64,000 nucleotides of DNA from Planctomycetota bacterium (lineage in GTDB: Bacteria; Planctomycetota; UBA1135; GCA-002686595): NCBI GenBank assembly GCA_012960475.1, contig DUBE01000044.1:1-64000 (forward strand), given 5' to 3'. Positions within the stretch are counted from its first letter, which is position 1, and each line of letters starts with the position of its first letter. Shown piece after piece: positions 1 to 9,039 of the stretch. Below the pieces are notes generated by a model. That model did no database searches. It worked only from the letters and a program-made list of their open reading frames with translations, and was not told where the DNA came from. A program made the position numbers and the translations under genes.

Positions 1-992
1 GCTTGCAGCTGCTCCAGGGCAGCGATCGCTTCGCTACGCAGGTCTTCGTCCTTGGACAGGGCAAATTTCTCAACTACGACCCACCAACTGGCGGGGGATA
101 GGCGTCCGATGTTGCGGATGATCAGTTCCTGACGCGCCCAGGGTCCCTGTCCCGCTTCGTTGCGGCCGCTGCCTTCGCTGCCGCCGCTGCCGCCGCCGCC
201 GCCTCGACCGCCGCCACGACCGCCTCGACCGCCCGTGCCACCACCCCCGCGTAGTTCCTGCAGGATGAACTCTCGCGCTTCTTTTTCGTCAGCAGTCATG
301 ATCCGCAGCAGGGCTGCTCTACGATCTTTCATGGCGCCCTTGCGCACCTGTGCGATCAACTCCAGCACTTCCTCCCGCGTGGCAGGGGCGATTCCCTCGC
401 CGCCGATGATCGGGGCCAGGCCTCCGTCTACCAGTCGCTTGGGCGCCCGGGCCCGGGCGCTGGCCTGCAGCTTGGACTCGGGGTCCACTCGTCGAATTGC
501 TTCCACCAAACACCACTCCAACTCACCTGCGCTGATCTCATAGGGCACCGAGAGCAGGACATCCCCGCCGGGACCCAAGAACACATGCTGGGGGGCCACC
601 ACATAGCCGCCTTCATCCTTTGGCAGGAGAGCTTCCCGCACCCGGATGTCCACTTCTTGATGCTGGGCGCATTCGATCTGGCCAAAGCGCTTGCAGGTGC
701 GGCTTGAATGTTCATGGGCGCTGGCGATCACAGGTACCGTGAGCATTACCAACTTGACAATGCTCTTGTCTCGGTAGACCTTCTCGGCCAGGCGATCGTT
801 CGCTCGTTCTCCGTCCATGTTGACCGCCAGGAAGAGCACACGGTTCTCCTTGGTGCTGCGCTCGTTGGCCATGGCCCAGTCTCCCTCCCAGGGGATGTCT
901 CCGCTCGCTGTGTTGGTCGCGGCAAACAGACTGGTGACGAGGGTGGCGACGAGAGTCAATGCTCTCAGGGAACGATGGGGAAGTTGATGCAT
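1..992 (-). CDS. Secreted thioredoxin-fold-like protein with Gly/Arg-rich linker (3' end beyond window)
   Basis: The frame opens at ATG 992 and runs off the left edge with no stop (330 codons seen). Residues 1-31 look like a signal peptide (RSLRALTLVATLVTSLFA, then ASG). The next part (KENRVLFLAVNMDGERAND, residues about 48-66) resembles the start of a thioredoxin-like domain of the kind common in secreted planctomycete proteins, but the redox cysteine pair is absent at the expected place (DGERAND), so a thiol role is unlikely. Around residues 265-300 there is a Gly/Arg/Ser-rich stretch, followed by a helical segment (ELIIRNIGRL, KDEDLRSEAIAALEQL) that looks like a HEAT-type repeat. The exact function is unknown. 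The Pro-rich plus-strand frame over the same bases is only the shadow of the Gly-rich codons. Confidence 0.75.
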   Translation of the reverse strand, partial: MHQLPHRSLRALTLVATLVTSLFAATNTASGDIPWEGDWAMANERSTKENRVLFLAVNMDGERANDRLAEKVYRDKSIVKLVMLTVPVIASAHEHSSRTCKRFGQIECAQHQEVDIRVREALLPKDEGGYVVAPQHVFLGPGGDVLLSVPYEISAGELEWCLVEAIRRVDPESKLQASARARAPKRLVDGGLAPIIGGEGIAPATREEVLELIAQVRKGAMKDRRAALLRIMTADEKEAREFILQELRGGGGTGGRGGRGGGRGGGGGSGGSEGSGRNEAGQGPWARQELIIRNIGRLSPASWWVVVEKFALSKDEDLRSEAIAALEQLQ

Positions 993-1123
993 CACAGGTG
1001 GGTTCTCAGAGCGCCGCCTCTGGCTCCTATGCTAGATAGTCAACCGCATCATCGCCTTGGAGTTACGGATTATTCGTAAGACGTAGGTGACCTGTTGGGA
1101 GCCCGCTATTCCCAGGTCTTTGC

Positions 1124-1573
1124 TCAGTGAAATTCGACCTCTCCGCCGGGCAGCAGGTAAACGATCATCATCTCACCTCCGGCTACTGTGGGCACATGGG
1201 TCGAGCCAGGGGGGAGCACCACCCAGCCGGGGGGGTGGCCGTCGAAGGTGGGCTCGCCTGAGAGGCTGACGCACCAGTTGATTTCACCGCGGCCGTGAGT
1301 GTGCTTGGGGCCGGCGCCGTTCATGTGCACCACATCGATGGAGAAGTCGTTGCTTTCGGCGCTGGCTTTGGAGACGCGCCCCCAGCGCACGGGGAGTTCT
1401 CCTCGGGTTGCTAGCTTGCCTTCTGACAGGAGTGTCTCGAGTGCTTGGGTGACTGCCTTGCCCGCGGGGCCTTGGGGGTCGAGACGGCGCGTCAATTCTG
1501 CTTGGGCTGCGTCTGGATTGTCCAGGTCGAGGTCGCTGGCCGCGTGGATCAGGGGCTGAAAGGTCTGGAGCAT
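1124..1573 (-). CDS. DUF4863 / 4-hydroxylaminobenzoate lyase-like cupin
   Basis: This is a 149-residue protein. Its C-terminal half carries a cupin-like core: GPKHTHGRGEINWCV gives a metal-ligand type HxH...E pattern, followed by FDGHPPGWVVLPPGSTHVPT and a final LPGGEVEFH. The pattern matches my recollection of the DUF4863 family, which includes PnbB, the 4-hydroxylaminobenzoate lyase of nitroarene degraders. No other nitroaromatic genes are nearby, so the substrate is unknown. The frame is open to 1711, but the homologous part starts near the ATG at 1573 (MLQTFQPL). The longer N-terminus is Pro/Arg-rich and looks non-coding. No clear ribosome binding site decides between the two starts. It stands alone, divergent from the membrane-protein gene at 1755. 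Confidence 0.7.
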   Translation of the reverse strand: MLQTFQPLIHAASDLDLDNPDAAQAELTRRLDPQGPAGKAVTQALETLLSEGKLATRGELPVRWGRVSKASAESNDFSIDVVHMNGAGPKHTHGRGEINWCVSLSGEPTFDGHPPGWVVLPPGSTHVPTVAGGEMMIVYLLPGGEVEFH

Positions 1574-1754
1574 GGGGATGGGGTGCTGTCGGGAGAAGTG
1601 TTGCAGACGGAATTGGCCGAGGGGAACCATTCTGTTGCGAGCCGTTGCTTGTGTATGTGCTGGGCAGGGACGGACCGCTTCTGGAACCAGTATGGGAGGG
1701 GTTCTTTTCAAACCCTCCCTAGGGTAGCGCCTCCCCGGTGGCTACCGTAGGGCC

Positions 1755-3929
1755 ATGGGCCAGGGTCTCAACAAGCCGCTTTGGGTGGCGCTCTACTTAG
1801 GCCTCGTGGCTTGGGCTTACTCTCCGATCTTGTCGGCGGGGCCCTTTGGGGCAGACCTGGAACTGTTGGCGGGGCTTTCGGGGCGCGGGTCGGCTGCTCT
1901 CTATACGGTGCCCCACACGGACGGCCGGCCGCTGGCTGCGCTTTCGTTGTTCTTGTCCCGGGGGCTTTGGAGTGCCGAGAGAGTTTGGCCTGCGCACCTG
2001 GCCACCTGGCTGCGGCTTGAGAACCTCATCTGTCTGGCGATTGCGGCCCAGGGTCTGCGCTTGGTATTGCAGCGGCTCTTCACTCCTTGGTTTGGAGGAG
2101 AGACTGCCCGGGCTGCGGCACTGACAGCAGGCCTGTTGTTGATGGTGCATCCCCTGCCAGTAGCGGCGGTGGCCATGGTGCACCTGCGCGGAGAGTTGTT
2201 GGCCCTTGCCTTCGGCACCTTTGGCCTGGCGGCGTTCTTGGAGGCGCGCCAGGAGCGCAACAAACGCTTGCTGGGACGAGCGTTTCTGTTTGCATTCTTA
2301 GCGGGGATGTGCGGACGCTGGGCTTTGTTCTTGCCTTTTCTCTATTGCGTTCTGGAGGGAGTGTCGAGCCAGCGCCATCGCCCAACTGCCGCCCGCTGGC
2401 GATCAGCGGGTTTGACATTTGTGGCGTGCGCCGTGTGTGTGGCTGCTGAGTTCGTGCTGCGCGGTCAGTTGGCTCCCGAGAGCGCACGCACGTTCCAGTA
2501 CTTGTCCGTTCACCTCTCGGCGATCCCTTTCACCGTGGAAAAACTCGGGGTGCTGTTCATGCCCGCGCCGGTGGGATCCGTTGGGGTATTGGCGATTCCG
2601 GTTGCTCTGGCTACCTTGATTCTGGCCACCCATCCGGGCTTTGTGGCTGCCCGGGGTGCACCTCGCCTGTGGGGCCGGATTGTGGCGGTCTGGGGCGTGT
2701 CTTTGGTGCTTTCCCTGATCCTTGATGCGCACCAGCGGGTGGTCAGCCTGGATCTCGTTGGGGCTCAGGTCTTGCTGGGGGCCACCCTGATCCTGTGTAC
2801 GGGCTGGGGGTTGGCGGCCACGGCTATCAGTGATTTTCGTCGAACCCTGCTGCCAGTACTCCTGTTGTTGCTCTTTGCCTGGTTGGCCCATGGGACCGCC
2901 GAACCGATTCGACAGGCCAGCTATCAGGTTGACTTGGTTCGTACGGATTTGGAGCAGGCGGCGGGGCGGCGCAACTTCCGGGGCAGCTATGTCCTGCTTG
3001 AGCCCAAGCAACAGGTGGCAGGGCATCAGATCTTGCCATCTGATCCGTCGGTCTTGCTCTCCAGGCGCCTGGCACAAGGGGCCTGGGGCAGGGTCCCCGA
3101 GGGTGGACCTCTTGTGCGCGCGATCGACCGCGCAGCCTTTGGAAGCTGGTGGGGCAGTCCTGATTTCTTCAAGCGCGTGGAAGAGGGTCTGTGTTTCCTC
3201 GTGCCGCCTGACTTGTTGGGGTTGGAGGTGGGGCCTCTGTTGGCTTTCGATGTCCCGTCCATGGGAGACTTGCCTGCGGTCCTGGAGTTGGCCGATGAGG
3301 ACTTCCATGGATCCAATGGAAGCCCGATTGCGCAGGGCCGCCTGGTTCCCGGTTGGTACACCCAATTGACGGTGCACATTCCAAGGGGGCGTCAAGTGAG
3401 CGAAGCGCCAAAGATTGAGTGGCAAGCACCGGGAGGATTGCTTGGTTCAACCAAAGGTGTGTGGGTGCGGAGTACCAATCCCGATCTCATGGAGGCGCGC
3501 TTCGACTTGCGCGCGGAGCCCGCTTGGGTGTTTGCGGAGTGGCTGACCCAGTTGCGGGCGGTGGGCCCTCTGGCAGGACATCCTTTGGTCTTCAGCAGCG
3601 AACCATCCGCCTTGCCTGTGGGGGTGATGCCCCATTGGAGCAGTGAGGGTTGGATCGTCAACACCCACGGGTTCGAGGTGCCCCTGGTCGGGGGCGTGCA
3701 GGAGGGTGCAGATCAGGTTCCAGAGTGGCTCTTGTGGCGCATGAGCCCGGGAGCCCTGAAGCGTGAGGAGTTTGTCCTTGAGCCCCTTGATGCAGATCGT
3801 CTTGTAGCGCAGATCCCCTCCAATGAGCAGCACGAGAGCCCAAGTGCTCTTCTGGGTCTTTGGGGGGTGGAGTGCCGGTTGGATGGGGTGGTCATTGCGG
3901 CTGCCAGCGGATTGCTTCAATTGCGCTAG
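1755..3929 (+). CDS. Large polytopic membrane protein with C-terminal soluble domain, function unknown
   Basis: A protein of 724 residues. The first ~380 residues hold about nine or ten hydrophobic segments (for example LWVALYLGLVAWAY, AALTAGLLLMVHPLPVAAVA, FAFLAGMCGRWALFLPFLY, VGVLAIPVALATLILA, LLPVLLLLLFAWLAHG). The remaining ~340 residues are soluble and rich in beta-type sequence, presumably outside the cytoplasmic membrane. The N-terminal arrangement, with an early acidic residue in the first extracellular loop (GPFGADLELL), recalls GT-C type O-glycosyltransferases and TMTC-like proteins, but I see no decisive catalytic motif. ATG at 1755 follows a G-rich stretch. queF follows after 29 nt and could be cotranscribed. 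Confidence 0.8.
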   Translation: MGQGLNKPLWVALYLGLVAWAYSPILSAGPFGADLELLAGLSGRGSAALYTVPHTDGRPLAALSLFLSRGLWSAERVWPAHLATWLRLENLICLAIAAQGLRLVLQRLFTPWFGGETARAAALTAGLLLMVHPLPVAAVAMVHLRGELLALAFGTFGLAAFLEARQERNKRLLGRAFLFAFLAGMCGRWALFLPFLYCVLEGVSSQRHRPTAARWRSAGLTFVACAVCVAAEFVLRGQLAPESARTFQYLSVHLSAIPFTVEKLGVLFMPAPVGSVGVLAIPVALATLILATHPGFVAARGAPRLWGRIVAVWGVSLVLSLILDAHQRVVSLDLVGAQVLLGATLILCTGWGLAATAISDFRRTLLPVLLLLLFAWLAHGTAEPIRQASYQVDLVRTDLEQAAGRRNFRGSYVLLEPKQQVAGHQILPSDPSVLLSRRLAQGAWGRVPEGGPLVRAIDRAAFGSWWGSPDFFKRVEEGLCFLVPPDLLGLEVGPLLAFDVPSMGDLPAVLELADEDFHGSNGSPIAQGRLVPGWYTQLTVHIPRGRQVSEAPKIEWQAPGGLLGSTKGVWVRSTNPDLMEARFDLRAEPAWVFAEWLTQLRAVGPLAGHPLVFSSEPSALPVGVMPHWSSEGWIVNTHGFEVPLVGGVQEGADQVPEWLLWRMSPGALKREEFVLEPLDADRLVAQIPSNEQHESPSALLGLWGVECRLDGVVIAAASGLLQLR

Positions 3930-3958
3930 ATCGGCCGAGTCGCTAACTTGCTGCCCCC

Positions 3959-4309
3959 ATGTCCACCCAGCCCTCAAGAACCCTCGACACGTTTCCCAAT
4001 CCGGTCCCCGAGCGCTCCTATGAGATTCGCTTTGAGTGTCCTGAATTCACTTGTCTTTGCCCCAAGACTGGCCAGCCGGATTTTGCCACCATTCGCATTC
4101 GCTACACCCCGGCAGATTTGTGCGTGGAGTTGAAGAGCCTCAAGCTCTACCTGTGGTCCTATCGAGATCAGGGTGCCTTCCATGAAGCGGTGACCAATCA
4201 GATCCTTGACGACCTGGTCAGTGCAATTGCACCACGCTCCATGGTGGTGGAAGGGGACTTCATGGTTCGTGGGGGAATCCACACGGTGGTGGAAGTGGCG
4301 TACCCCTGA
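3959..4309 (+). CDS. queF: NADPH-dependent 7-cyano-7-deazaguanine reductase QueF (type I)
   Basis: QueF reduces the nitrile preQ0 to the amine preQ1 with two NADPH, a step in queuosine tRNA modification in the cytoplasm. The 116-residue length fits the short unimodular type I enzymes. The hallmark segment [14 protein letters not shown] is present at residues 31-43, with the nucleophilic Cys34 and the general acid Asp41. It is followed by [13 protein letters not shown] (57-69), the NADPH/substrate segment with Glu57. No other queuosine genes (queC, queD, queE, tgt) are in the window, so it is an isolated pathway member. It follows the membrane-protein gene by 29 nt. Confidence 0.97.
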   Translation: MSTQPSRTLDTFPNPVPERSYEIRFECPEFTCLCPKTGQPDFATIRIRYTPADLCVELKSLKLYLWSYRDQGAFHEAVTNQILDDLVSAIAPRSMVVEGDFMVRGGIHTVVEVAYP

Positions 4310-4329
4310 GGGGAGACGCAGGCCCGTTC

Positions 4330-5361
4330 TTAGACGAGGGCCTTGGCCACGCGTCCCGTCAGGCCCAGGAGTTCCTCGTCCGTGCCAAAGTGGCCTCCGT
4401 CGAACTCCGTGTGCTGGTGGGAGATGTTGAGTTCTTTCAGCCGCGCGCAGAGGCGGCGCAGACTGAACTGCAGGTGGAATTCATCCTTGGTACCTGCGAC
4501 CAGGTCCAAGTGGTTCAGTGCAGCGAACCCCGTGGCATCTTGCTCGATAATGGTCAGGGGATCGTTTTCGAGCCAGCGATCCCAGCCGGGGTTTTGGCGC
4601 TCGCCCGTGTGTGGGTCCATTGGCAGGTCGAAGCCCAGGGGTGTCTCGGGGTTGGGGGCGTAGCAGGCGCTCATGGCCAGCACATCTATCACCGCGTGGC
4701 CGTCGCCGGAGAGGTCGGGGCGCTGGCGGAAGGCCTTGAGAAATCGCGCCGGGTCTCCCCCCCAGGGGATCAGGCCTCGGCAGGCGTTCAGGAGTTCCGC
4801 TCCGTAGGCCAATTCGAAGCCGCAGTCACCGCTGAGGGACCCTACGGCGTTGAAATATCCTGGTCGCGCCAGGGCCAGGCGCAGGGCGCCGAAGCCACCG
4901 GAACTCTTGCCCACTACTCCCCGGGCAGAGGGCATGCAAGGCCAGCGCTCTTCTATGAAGGGCACAACTTCATCGAAGAGGTGGCTCTGGTAATTGCCAA
5001 CGGCAGAGGAGTCCAGGTATTGGCTGCCTCCCAGGGCTGTGAAGCAGTCGGGGAAGGCCACATGGCAGGCGGGGAACTCCCCGTTGGCGTGGGCGCGGTC
5101 CAAGCGCAGGGCCAGGCCCGGATGCCAGGGATGGGTGTCCAGGTATTTTTGGCCGCGGCCGGTGAAGCCTGCCAGGACCAGCACAAGGGGCAGAGGGTTG
5201 GAGCTTTCAGCCGGGCTCCAAACCGCTACATCTCGTTGGCTCGGATCGCCCAGGGGATTTTGAGCCAGGAGTTCCGAGTCAAGACTGAGCACTTCCAGCC
5301 GGCCGCGGAAGGCGTGGGGTTCCACCAGACGGGGTTCACTCTGATGGGGACTTGACTTCAT
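4330..5361 (-). CDS. Alpha/beta-hydrolase, esterase D / enterochelin-esterase-like
   Basis: This 343-residue cytoplasmic serine hydrolase resembles the putative-esterase (esterase D / Fes-like) family. The oxyanion region LVLVLAGFTGRGQKYLD precedes the nucleophile elbow GKSSGGFGALRLA (G-x-S-x-G), and near the C-terminus FDGGHFGTDEE supplies the likely catalytic His. The start is set at ATG 5361. The frame is open further upstream, but that would overlap the 3' end of add, which stops at 5372, 11 nt before this ATG. It probably forms an operon with add. The substrate is unknown; carbohydrate esters and S-formylglutathione are typical for the fold. Confidence 0.8.
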   Translation of the reverse strand: MKSSPHQSEPRLVEPHAFRGRLEVLSLDSELLAQNPLGDPSQRDVAVWSPAESSNPLPLVLVLAGFTGRGQKYLDTHPWHPGLALRLDRAHANGEFPACHVAFPDCFTALGGSQYLDSSAVGNYQSHLFDEVVPFIEERWPCMPSARGVVGKSSGGFGALRLALARPGYFNAVGSLSGDCGFELAYGAELLNACRGLIPWGGDPARFLKAFRQRPDLSGDGHAVIDVLAMSACYAPNPETPLGFDLPMDPHTGERQNPGWDRWLENDPLTIIEQDATGFAALNHLDLVAGTKDEFHLQFSLRRLCARLKELNISHQHTEFDGGHFGTDEELLGLTGRVAKALV

Positions 5362-5371
5362 AGGCTTCGCT

Positions 5372-6514
5372 CTAGGCTTCCTTGTCTCCGTGGGAAAGGG
5401 ATGGCCCTGCTTCCATACCCAGCTCGGCGAGTTCTTCACGCGCAGCTACATAACCTGGCACGATGCGCTCGTGCAAAATGCGCCGGCGCTCCCAGTAATC
5501 ATGAAAGGCGGCGTTGATGCCGTTGACTGCCAGACGCTCAAGCTCCGAGAGACTCAGGCCGTATTCTTGGTGGGCCAAGAGGTATTCCTGGGTCATTGTG
5601 GTGCCGCTCATGAGGCGGTTGTCCGTGTTGATGGTGACCCGGAAGCCCTCGCGCAAGAAATGAGGGAAGGGGTGGCTGGTCAGATCCGGTACGGCGCCCG
5701 TGTGCACATTCGATGAGAGGCACATTTCCAGGGGCACCCGATGGTCGAGCACAAAGCGCGCCAGGCGGCCCAGTCGAATGACCTTGCCCTCCCAGATCGC
5801 CATGTCCTCCATCAGTCTGGTGCCGTGGCCGATGCGGTGGGCGCCACAGTATTGCAGGGCCTGCCAGATGCTCTCAGGCCCAAAGCCTTCGCCTGCGTGA
5901 ATGGTGATCGAGCCGTTGGCGCGTTTGATCGTGTGGAAGGCGTCCAAGTGGTCTTTGGGAGGATGGCCCGCCTCTTCGCCGGCTAGGTCAAAGCCCGCCA
6001 CACCACGGTCAAGCCATGAGGTTGTCAGGTCCGCCAGACGGCTGGAGATTTCCGCGGATTCGGAACGCAGGGCACAGACGATGACCCGCGACTCGATGCG
6101 GAAGTCCTCCTTGCCGCGTTTGAGGCCGCGCAGGACTGCTGCCAGCACCCCGTCGAGGCCCAGGCCTTCTCGCGTGTGAAAGAGTGGGGCGAAGCGCACC
6201 TCGGAATAGACCACTCCATCGGCTGCCAGGTCTTCAGCGTATTCGTAGGCCACCCGTTCCAGAGCCTCGGCATCCTGCAGAAGGGCGATGGTGTGGGTGA
6301 AGCCTTCCAGGTACAGGGCCAGGCTGCCCCGGTCCGCGCCCCTGAAGAACCAGGTGCCGAGTTCGTCGGCGTCCGTTGTGGGCAGGCCGTCGTAATTGCA
6401 CTGGCTGGCGAGCTCGATCAGGGTAGCGGGGCGTACGCTCCCGTCCAGGTGATCGTGGAGCGAGACCTTGGGAAGGCGGCGCAGCAAGTCGAGGTCGAGA
6501 GGTCCGGTGGGCAT
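5372..6514 (-). CDS. add: Adenosine deaminase
   Basis: A cytosolic TIM-barrel zinc hydrolase of 380 residues that converts adenosine to inosine in purine salvage. Visible motifs are HDHLDG near the start (metal ligands His20 and His22), HAGEGFGPES (third metal His and catalytic Glu), HRIGHGTRL, and NTDNR, which replaces the usual S/N-T-D-D-P and carries the metal-binding Asp. The conserved tail of the active site, LMSGTTMTQEY, is present. The start at ATG 6514 gives the expected family length; the frame is open far upstream, but that part overlaps the divergent gltX promoter region and has no homology. The gene is divergent from gltX across 144 nt. Confidence 0.95.
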   Translation of the reverse strand: MPTGPLDLDLLRRLPKVSLHDHLDGSVRPATLIELASQCNYDGLPTTDADELGTWFFRGADRGSLALYLEGFTHTIALLQDAEALERVAYEYAEDLAADGVVYSEVRFAPLFHTREGLGLDGVLAAVLRGLKRGKEDFRIESRVIVCALRSESAEISSRLADLTTSWLDRGVAGFDLAGEEAGHPPKDHLDAFHTIKRANGSITIHAGEGFGPESIWQALQYCGAHRIGHGTRLMEDMAIWEGKVIRLGRLARFVLDHRVPLEMCLSSNVHTGAVPDLTSHPFPHFLREGFRVTINTDNRLMSGTTMTQEYLLAHQEYGLSLSELERLAVNGINAAFHDYWERRRILHERIVPGYVAAREELAELGMEAGPSLSHGDKEA

Positions 6515-6658
6515 GGGTCGATGATACTTCTCTGTGGGGTGCCTGTCGTTGACCCCTGTGGGCAGAAACGGAGAGTCTTGGGCACTTGCCACCGGGCTGC
6601 GGCCGCTTTTCTCGCTATGCTCTTGATTGGCCTTCCTTCCGATGAGCACCCCTTGAGC

Positions 6659-8119
6659 ATGCGCGTACGTATCGCACCCAGTCCAACCGGCTCCGTTCAC
6701 CTTGGCCTCTGCCGTACCGCCCTCTTCAATTGGGCCCACGCGCGACACGCGGGTGGGACTTTTGTTCTGCGTATTGAGGACACGGATATCGAGCGCAATA
6801 CGCCGGAGAGTTTGGCGGCGATCTTGGAGGGCTTGCGCTGGTTGGGATTGGATTGGGATGAGGGGCCTGAAGTGGGAGGCGAGCACGGGCCCTACTTTCA
6901 GACCCAGCGCTTGGAGAACTACTCCAAAGATGTTGAGGTCCTGCTTGCTGCGGGCCATCTCTATCGGGACTTCTCCACTCCCGAACAGCAAGAGGTCTGG
7001 CGGGCGGAGCAAGAGCAGCGCAAGCAGCGCGTGGCCTACCGCGGCGCAGACCGGGACCTCAGCCCTGAGGCGAGCATGGAACGCGTTCAGGCGGGGGAGC
7101 CCTTTGCAGTGCGCTTCCGCATCCCGGAAGGGCAGACCAGATTCACAGATCTGGTGCGCGGAGAGGTCACCCTGCCCCATGGGGAGGTGGACGACTGGGT
7201 GCTCGTGCGTCGAGGTGGCGGCATGCCCACCTATAACTTCACTGTGGTCTCGGATGACATGGCCATGGGTATCACCTGCGTGTTGCGCGGGGAAGAGCAT
7301 CTGGTCAACACGCCCAAGCAACTCCTGTTGTATGAGGCTCTTGGTTCGGAGCCTCCTGCCTTTGGACACCTGCCCCTGCTCTTGGGCAAGGACCGGCGCA
7401 AGCTGAGCAAGCGTACGGGGGATACGAGCCTTGGGGATTACCGGGCCAAAGGCTATCCCCGGGGCGCGATTCTGAACTTCTTGGCCTTACAGGGTTGGGC
7501 TTTGGATGGGGAGACCGAGGTTTTTTCCATGGAGACTTTTGTCGAGCACTTTGATCCCGCTCAGGTCTCCAAGGGTGGCGCGATTTTTGACCCGGATAAA
7601 TTCCTGTGGTTGGCGGGGGAGTATCTGCGTGCCGAATCGCCCGCTGATCTGGCCGAGCATTGCCTGCCTTTTGTGCTGTCTGAGGGTCTAGCCAGTCAGG
7701 ACGAATTGCGTGGTCGATGGGATTGGTTTGTGCAGTTGATTCAAGCGGTGCAAGAACGCTTGAGCCTCTACTCGGACGCGCCCAAGTGGCTTGCGCCGTA
7801 TTTTGTGGGCGCCCAGGATCTGGTCTATGAAACCAAGGCGGAGAAGGGTGCGCGCAAGCATGAGGGCGCAGGGGACTTGCTCATGGCCTTTGCGGCGTGG
7901 CTTGGAGAGCGCCCCGCAAGTGAAGACCCAGCGCTCACCGGGGCTGCCGCCCGGCAGTGGCTGGAGGATCGTGGGGCCAAGATCGGGTCCCTCTTCCAGC
8001 CCCTGCGCTGTGCTCTCACTGGTCAGCCCGGGGGGCCCGATCTGTTCCTGATAATCAGCCTGCTGGGACGCCAGGAGGCTCTTTTGCGGATCGAGAGGAT
8101 GGTTGGCGCGTTGGCCTAG
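6659..8119 (+). CDS. gltX: Glutamyl-tRNA synthetase
   Basis: This class I aminoacyl-tRNA synthetase charges tRNA-Glu and is 486 residues long, normal for the family. The protein begins directly with MRVRIAPSPTGSVHLGL, the HIGH-type signature (HLGL, residues 14-17). The second signature is KLSKR at residues 248-252. The stretch RGEEHLVNTPKQLLLYEALG is typical of the family. The Cys/His zinc cluster seen in some bacterial enzymes is absent around YRDFST. ATG at 6659 was chosen because the upstream open frame (to 6176) is antisense to add. Only one copy is in the window, so whether it also charges tRNA-Gln cannot be judged. Confidence 0.97.
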   Translation: MRVRIAPSPTGSVHLGLCRTALFNWAHARHAGGTFVLRIEDTDIERNTPESLAAILEGLRWLGLDWDEGPEVGGEHGPYFQTQRLENYSKDVEVLLAAGHLYRDFSTPEQQEVWRAEQEQRKQRVAYRGADRDLSPEASMERVQAGEPFAVRFRIPEGQTRFTDLVRGEVTLPHGEVDDWVLVRRGGGMPTYNFTVVSDDMAMGITCVLRGEEHLVNTPKQLLLYEALGSEPPAFGHLPLLLGKDRRKLSKRTGDTSLGDYRAKGYPRGAILNFLALQGWALDGETEVFSMETFVEHFDPAQVSKGGAIFDPDKFLWLAGEYLRAESPADLAEHCLPFVLSEGLASQDELRGRWDWFVQLIQAVQERLSLYSDAPKWLAPYFVGAQDLVYETKAEKGARKHEGAGDLLMAFAAWLGERPASEDPALTGAAARQWLEDRGAKIGSLFQPLRCALTGQPGGPDLFLIISLLGRQEALLRIERMVGALA

Positions 8120-8175
8120 AGGTCAGTGGGGTCCGTTCCTCAAGACGCGCCTCTTCGTTGGTCGAAAGGGACAGG

Positions 8176-8940
8176 ATGGTCCCCCCCGACTCCCTTACCT
8201 GCGAATCCGCTCGCGCGCTTCAGACCCAATTGCTGGGCGGAGAGATTTCCGTTGAGGATCGCAGTCTGCTCTCTCAGCACAACCGGGAATGTGCCCAGTG
8301 CGCTCAGGAACTGCACGAGTCATTGGCCGCCGGGCTGAGGGGCAAACAGCTCAACGGTTCAGAAGAGCGCTGGGCGATTCGCCATGCCTATGCCCGCGCG
8401 CGTTGGCGTTCCAGTGGGGCGGCTCCAGGTGGTAAGTGGGTTCTGGCTCTTCTGCTGATGCTCGCTCTCCTTCTGTATGGAATTTCGATGCAGTGGTTCT
8501 CCGGCGGGTCTCCCCGGTTTGCTGTGGGCAGTGCCCAGTTGAGTTCGGTGTACGGGGAGGTGCATCTCTCGGGGATCCTGATACCCGTGGGTGAAGCGCG
8601 CACGGTTCCTTTGGGCCAAGAGGTTGAGTTGGGCAATGGCAGCAGTGCTCGTCTGGTTCGCGGCGATGCGCAAATCGAATTGGCCGATTCAACGATGTTC
8701 CGCATGGAAGGCAACCAACCCCTGGCAGTGGATCTGGTGCACGGCTGGACTCGTTGCCTTGGACCCTGCCGTGTGCGCACGCCCCTTGGTCTGGTGATCC
8801 TGGACGAGGGGGATGAGGTCTTGATCCATGTGACCGAGAGCTTGGTGACTCTCGAGGGTATGGGAGGTGAGACGGTGGCCACGAGTGCGGCCCTGACCCA
8901 GACCATTTCCCGTGGGGAAGTGCTGCGTTTCGAGCGTTGA
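8176..8940 (+). CDS. Membrane anti-sigma-like protein: zinc-finger (ZAS) domain, one TM helix, FecR domain
   Basis: A 254-residue protein with three parts. Residues 1-60 form an anti-sigma zinc-finger type domain with the H-x3-C-x2-C signature at HNRECAQC (His35, Cys39, Cys42). A single membrane helix follows at about 88-106 (WVLALLLMLALLLYGISM). Residues ~115-254 resemble a FecR domain: SVYGEVHLSG, VPLGQEVELGNGSSARLV, and VRTPLGLVIL. The fold predicts a cytoplasmic sigma-binding head and a periplasmic sensor. No ECF sigma gene is adjacent, which is unusual for this architecture. ATG 8176 follows AAAGGGACAGG, a good ribosome binding site. gltX ends 56 nt upstream. Confidence 0.8.
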   Translation: MVPPDSLTCESARALQTQLLGGEISVEDRSLLSQHNRECAQCAQELHESLAAGLRGKQLNGSEERWAIRHAYARARWRSSGAAPGGKWVLALLLMLALLLYGISMQWFSGGSPRFAVGSAQLSSVYGEVHLSGILIPVGEARTVPLGQEVELGNGSSARLVRGDAQIELADSTMFRMEGNQPLAVDLVHGWTRCLGPCRVRTPLGLVILDEGDEVLIHVTESLVTLEGMGGETVATSAALTQTISRGEVLRFER

Positions 8941-9039
8941 GGCCCACGCATTTGGGCTTGTGGCCCAGGACTCGTCGATGCGGCGCCCAAGCCCTATGAT
9001 TGGGCCGCGGGGGTGCGAAGGGACTCCGCTCGAATTTCC

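Noticed and set aside
160-543. Pro-rich plus-strand frame
   Set aside because: It is antisense to the Gly/Arg-rich linker of the truncated gene at 1-992, and its Pro runs are the complement of Gly codons.
4390-5355. Long plus-strand open frame opposite the esterase gene
   Set aside because: The minus-strand frame has clear hydrolase motifs; the plus frame is a codon-bias shadow common in high-GC DNA.
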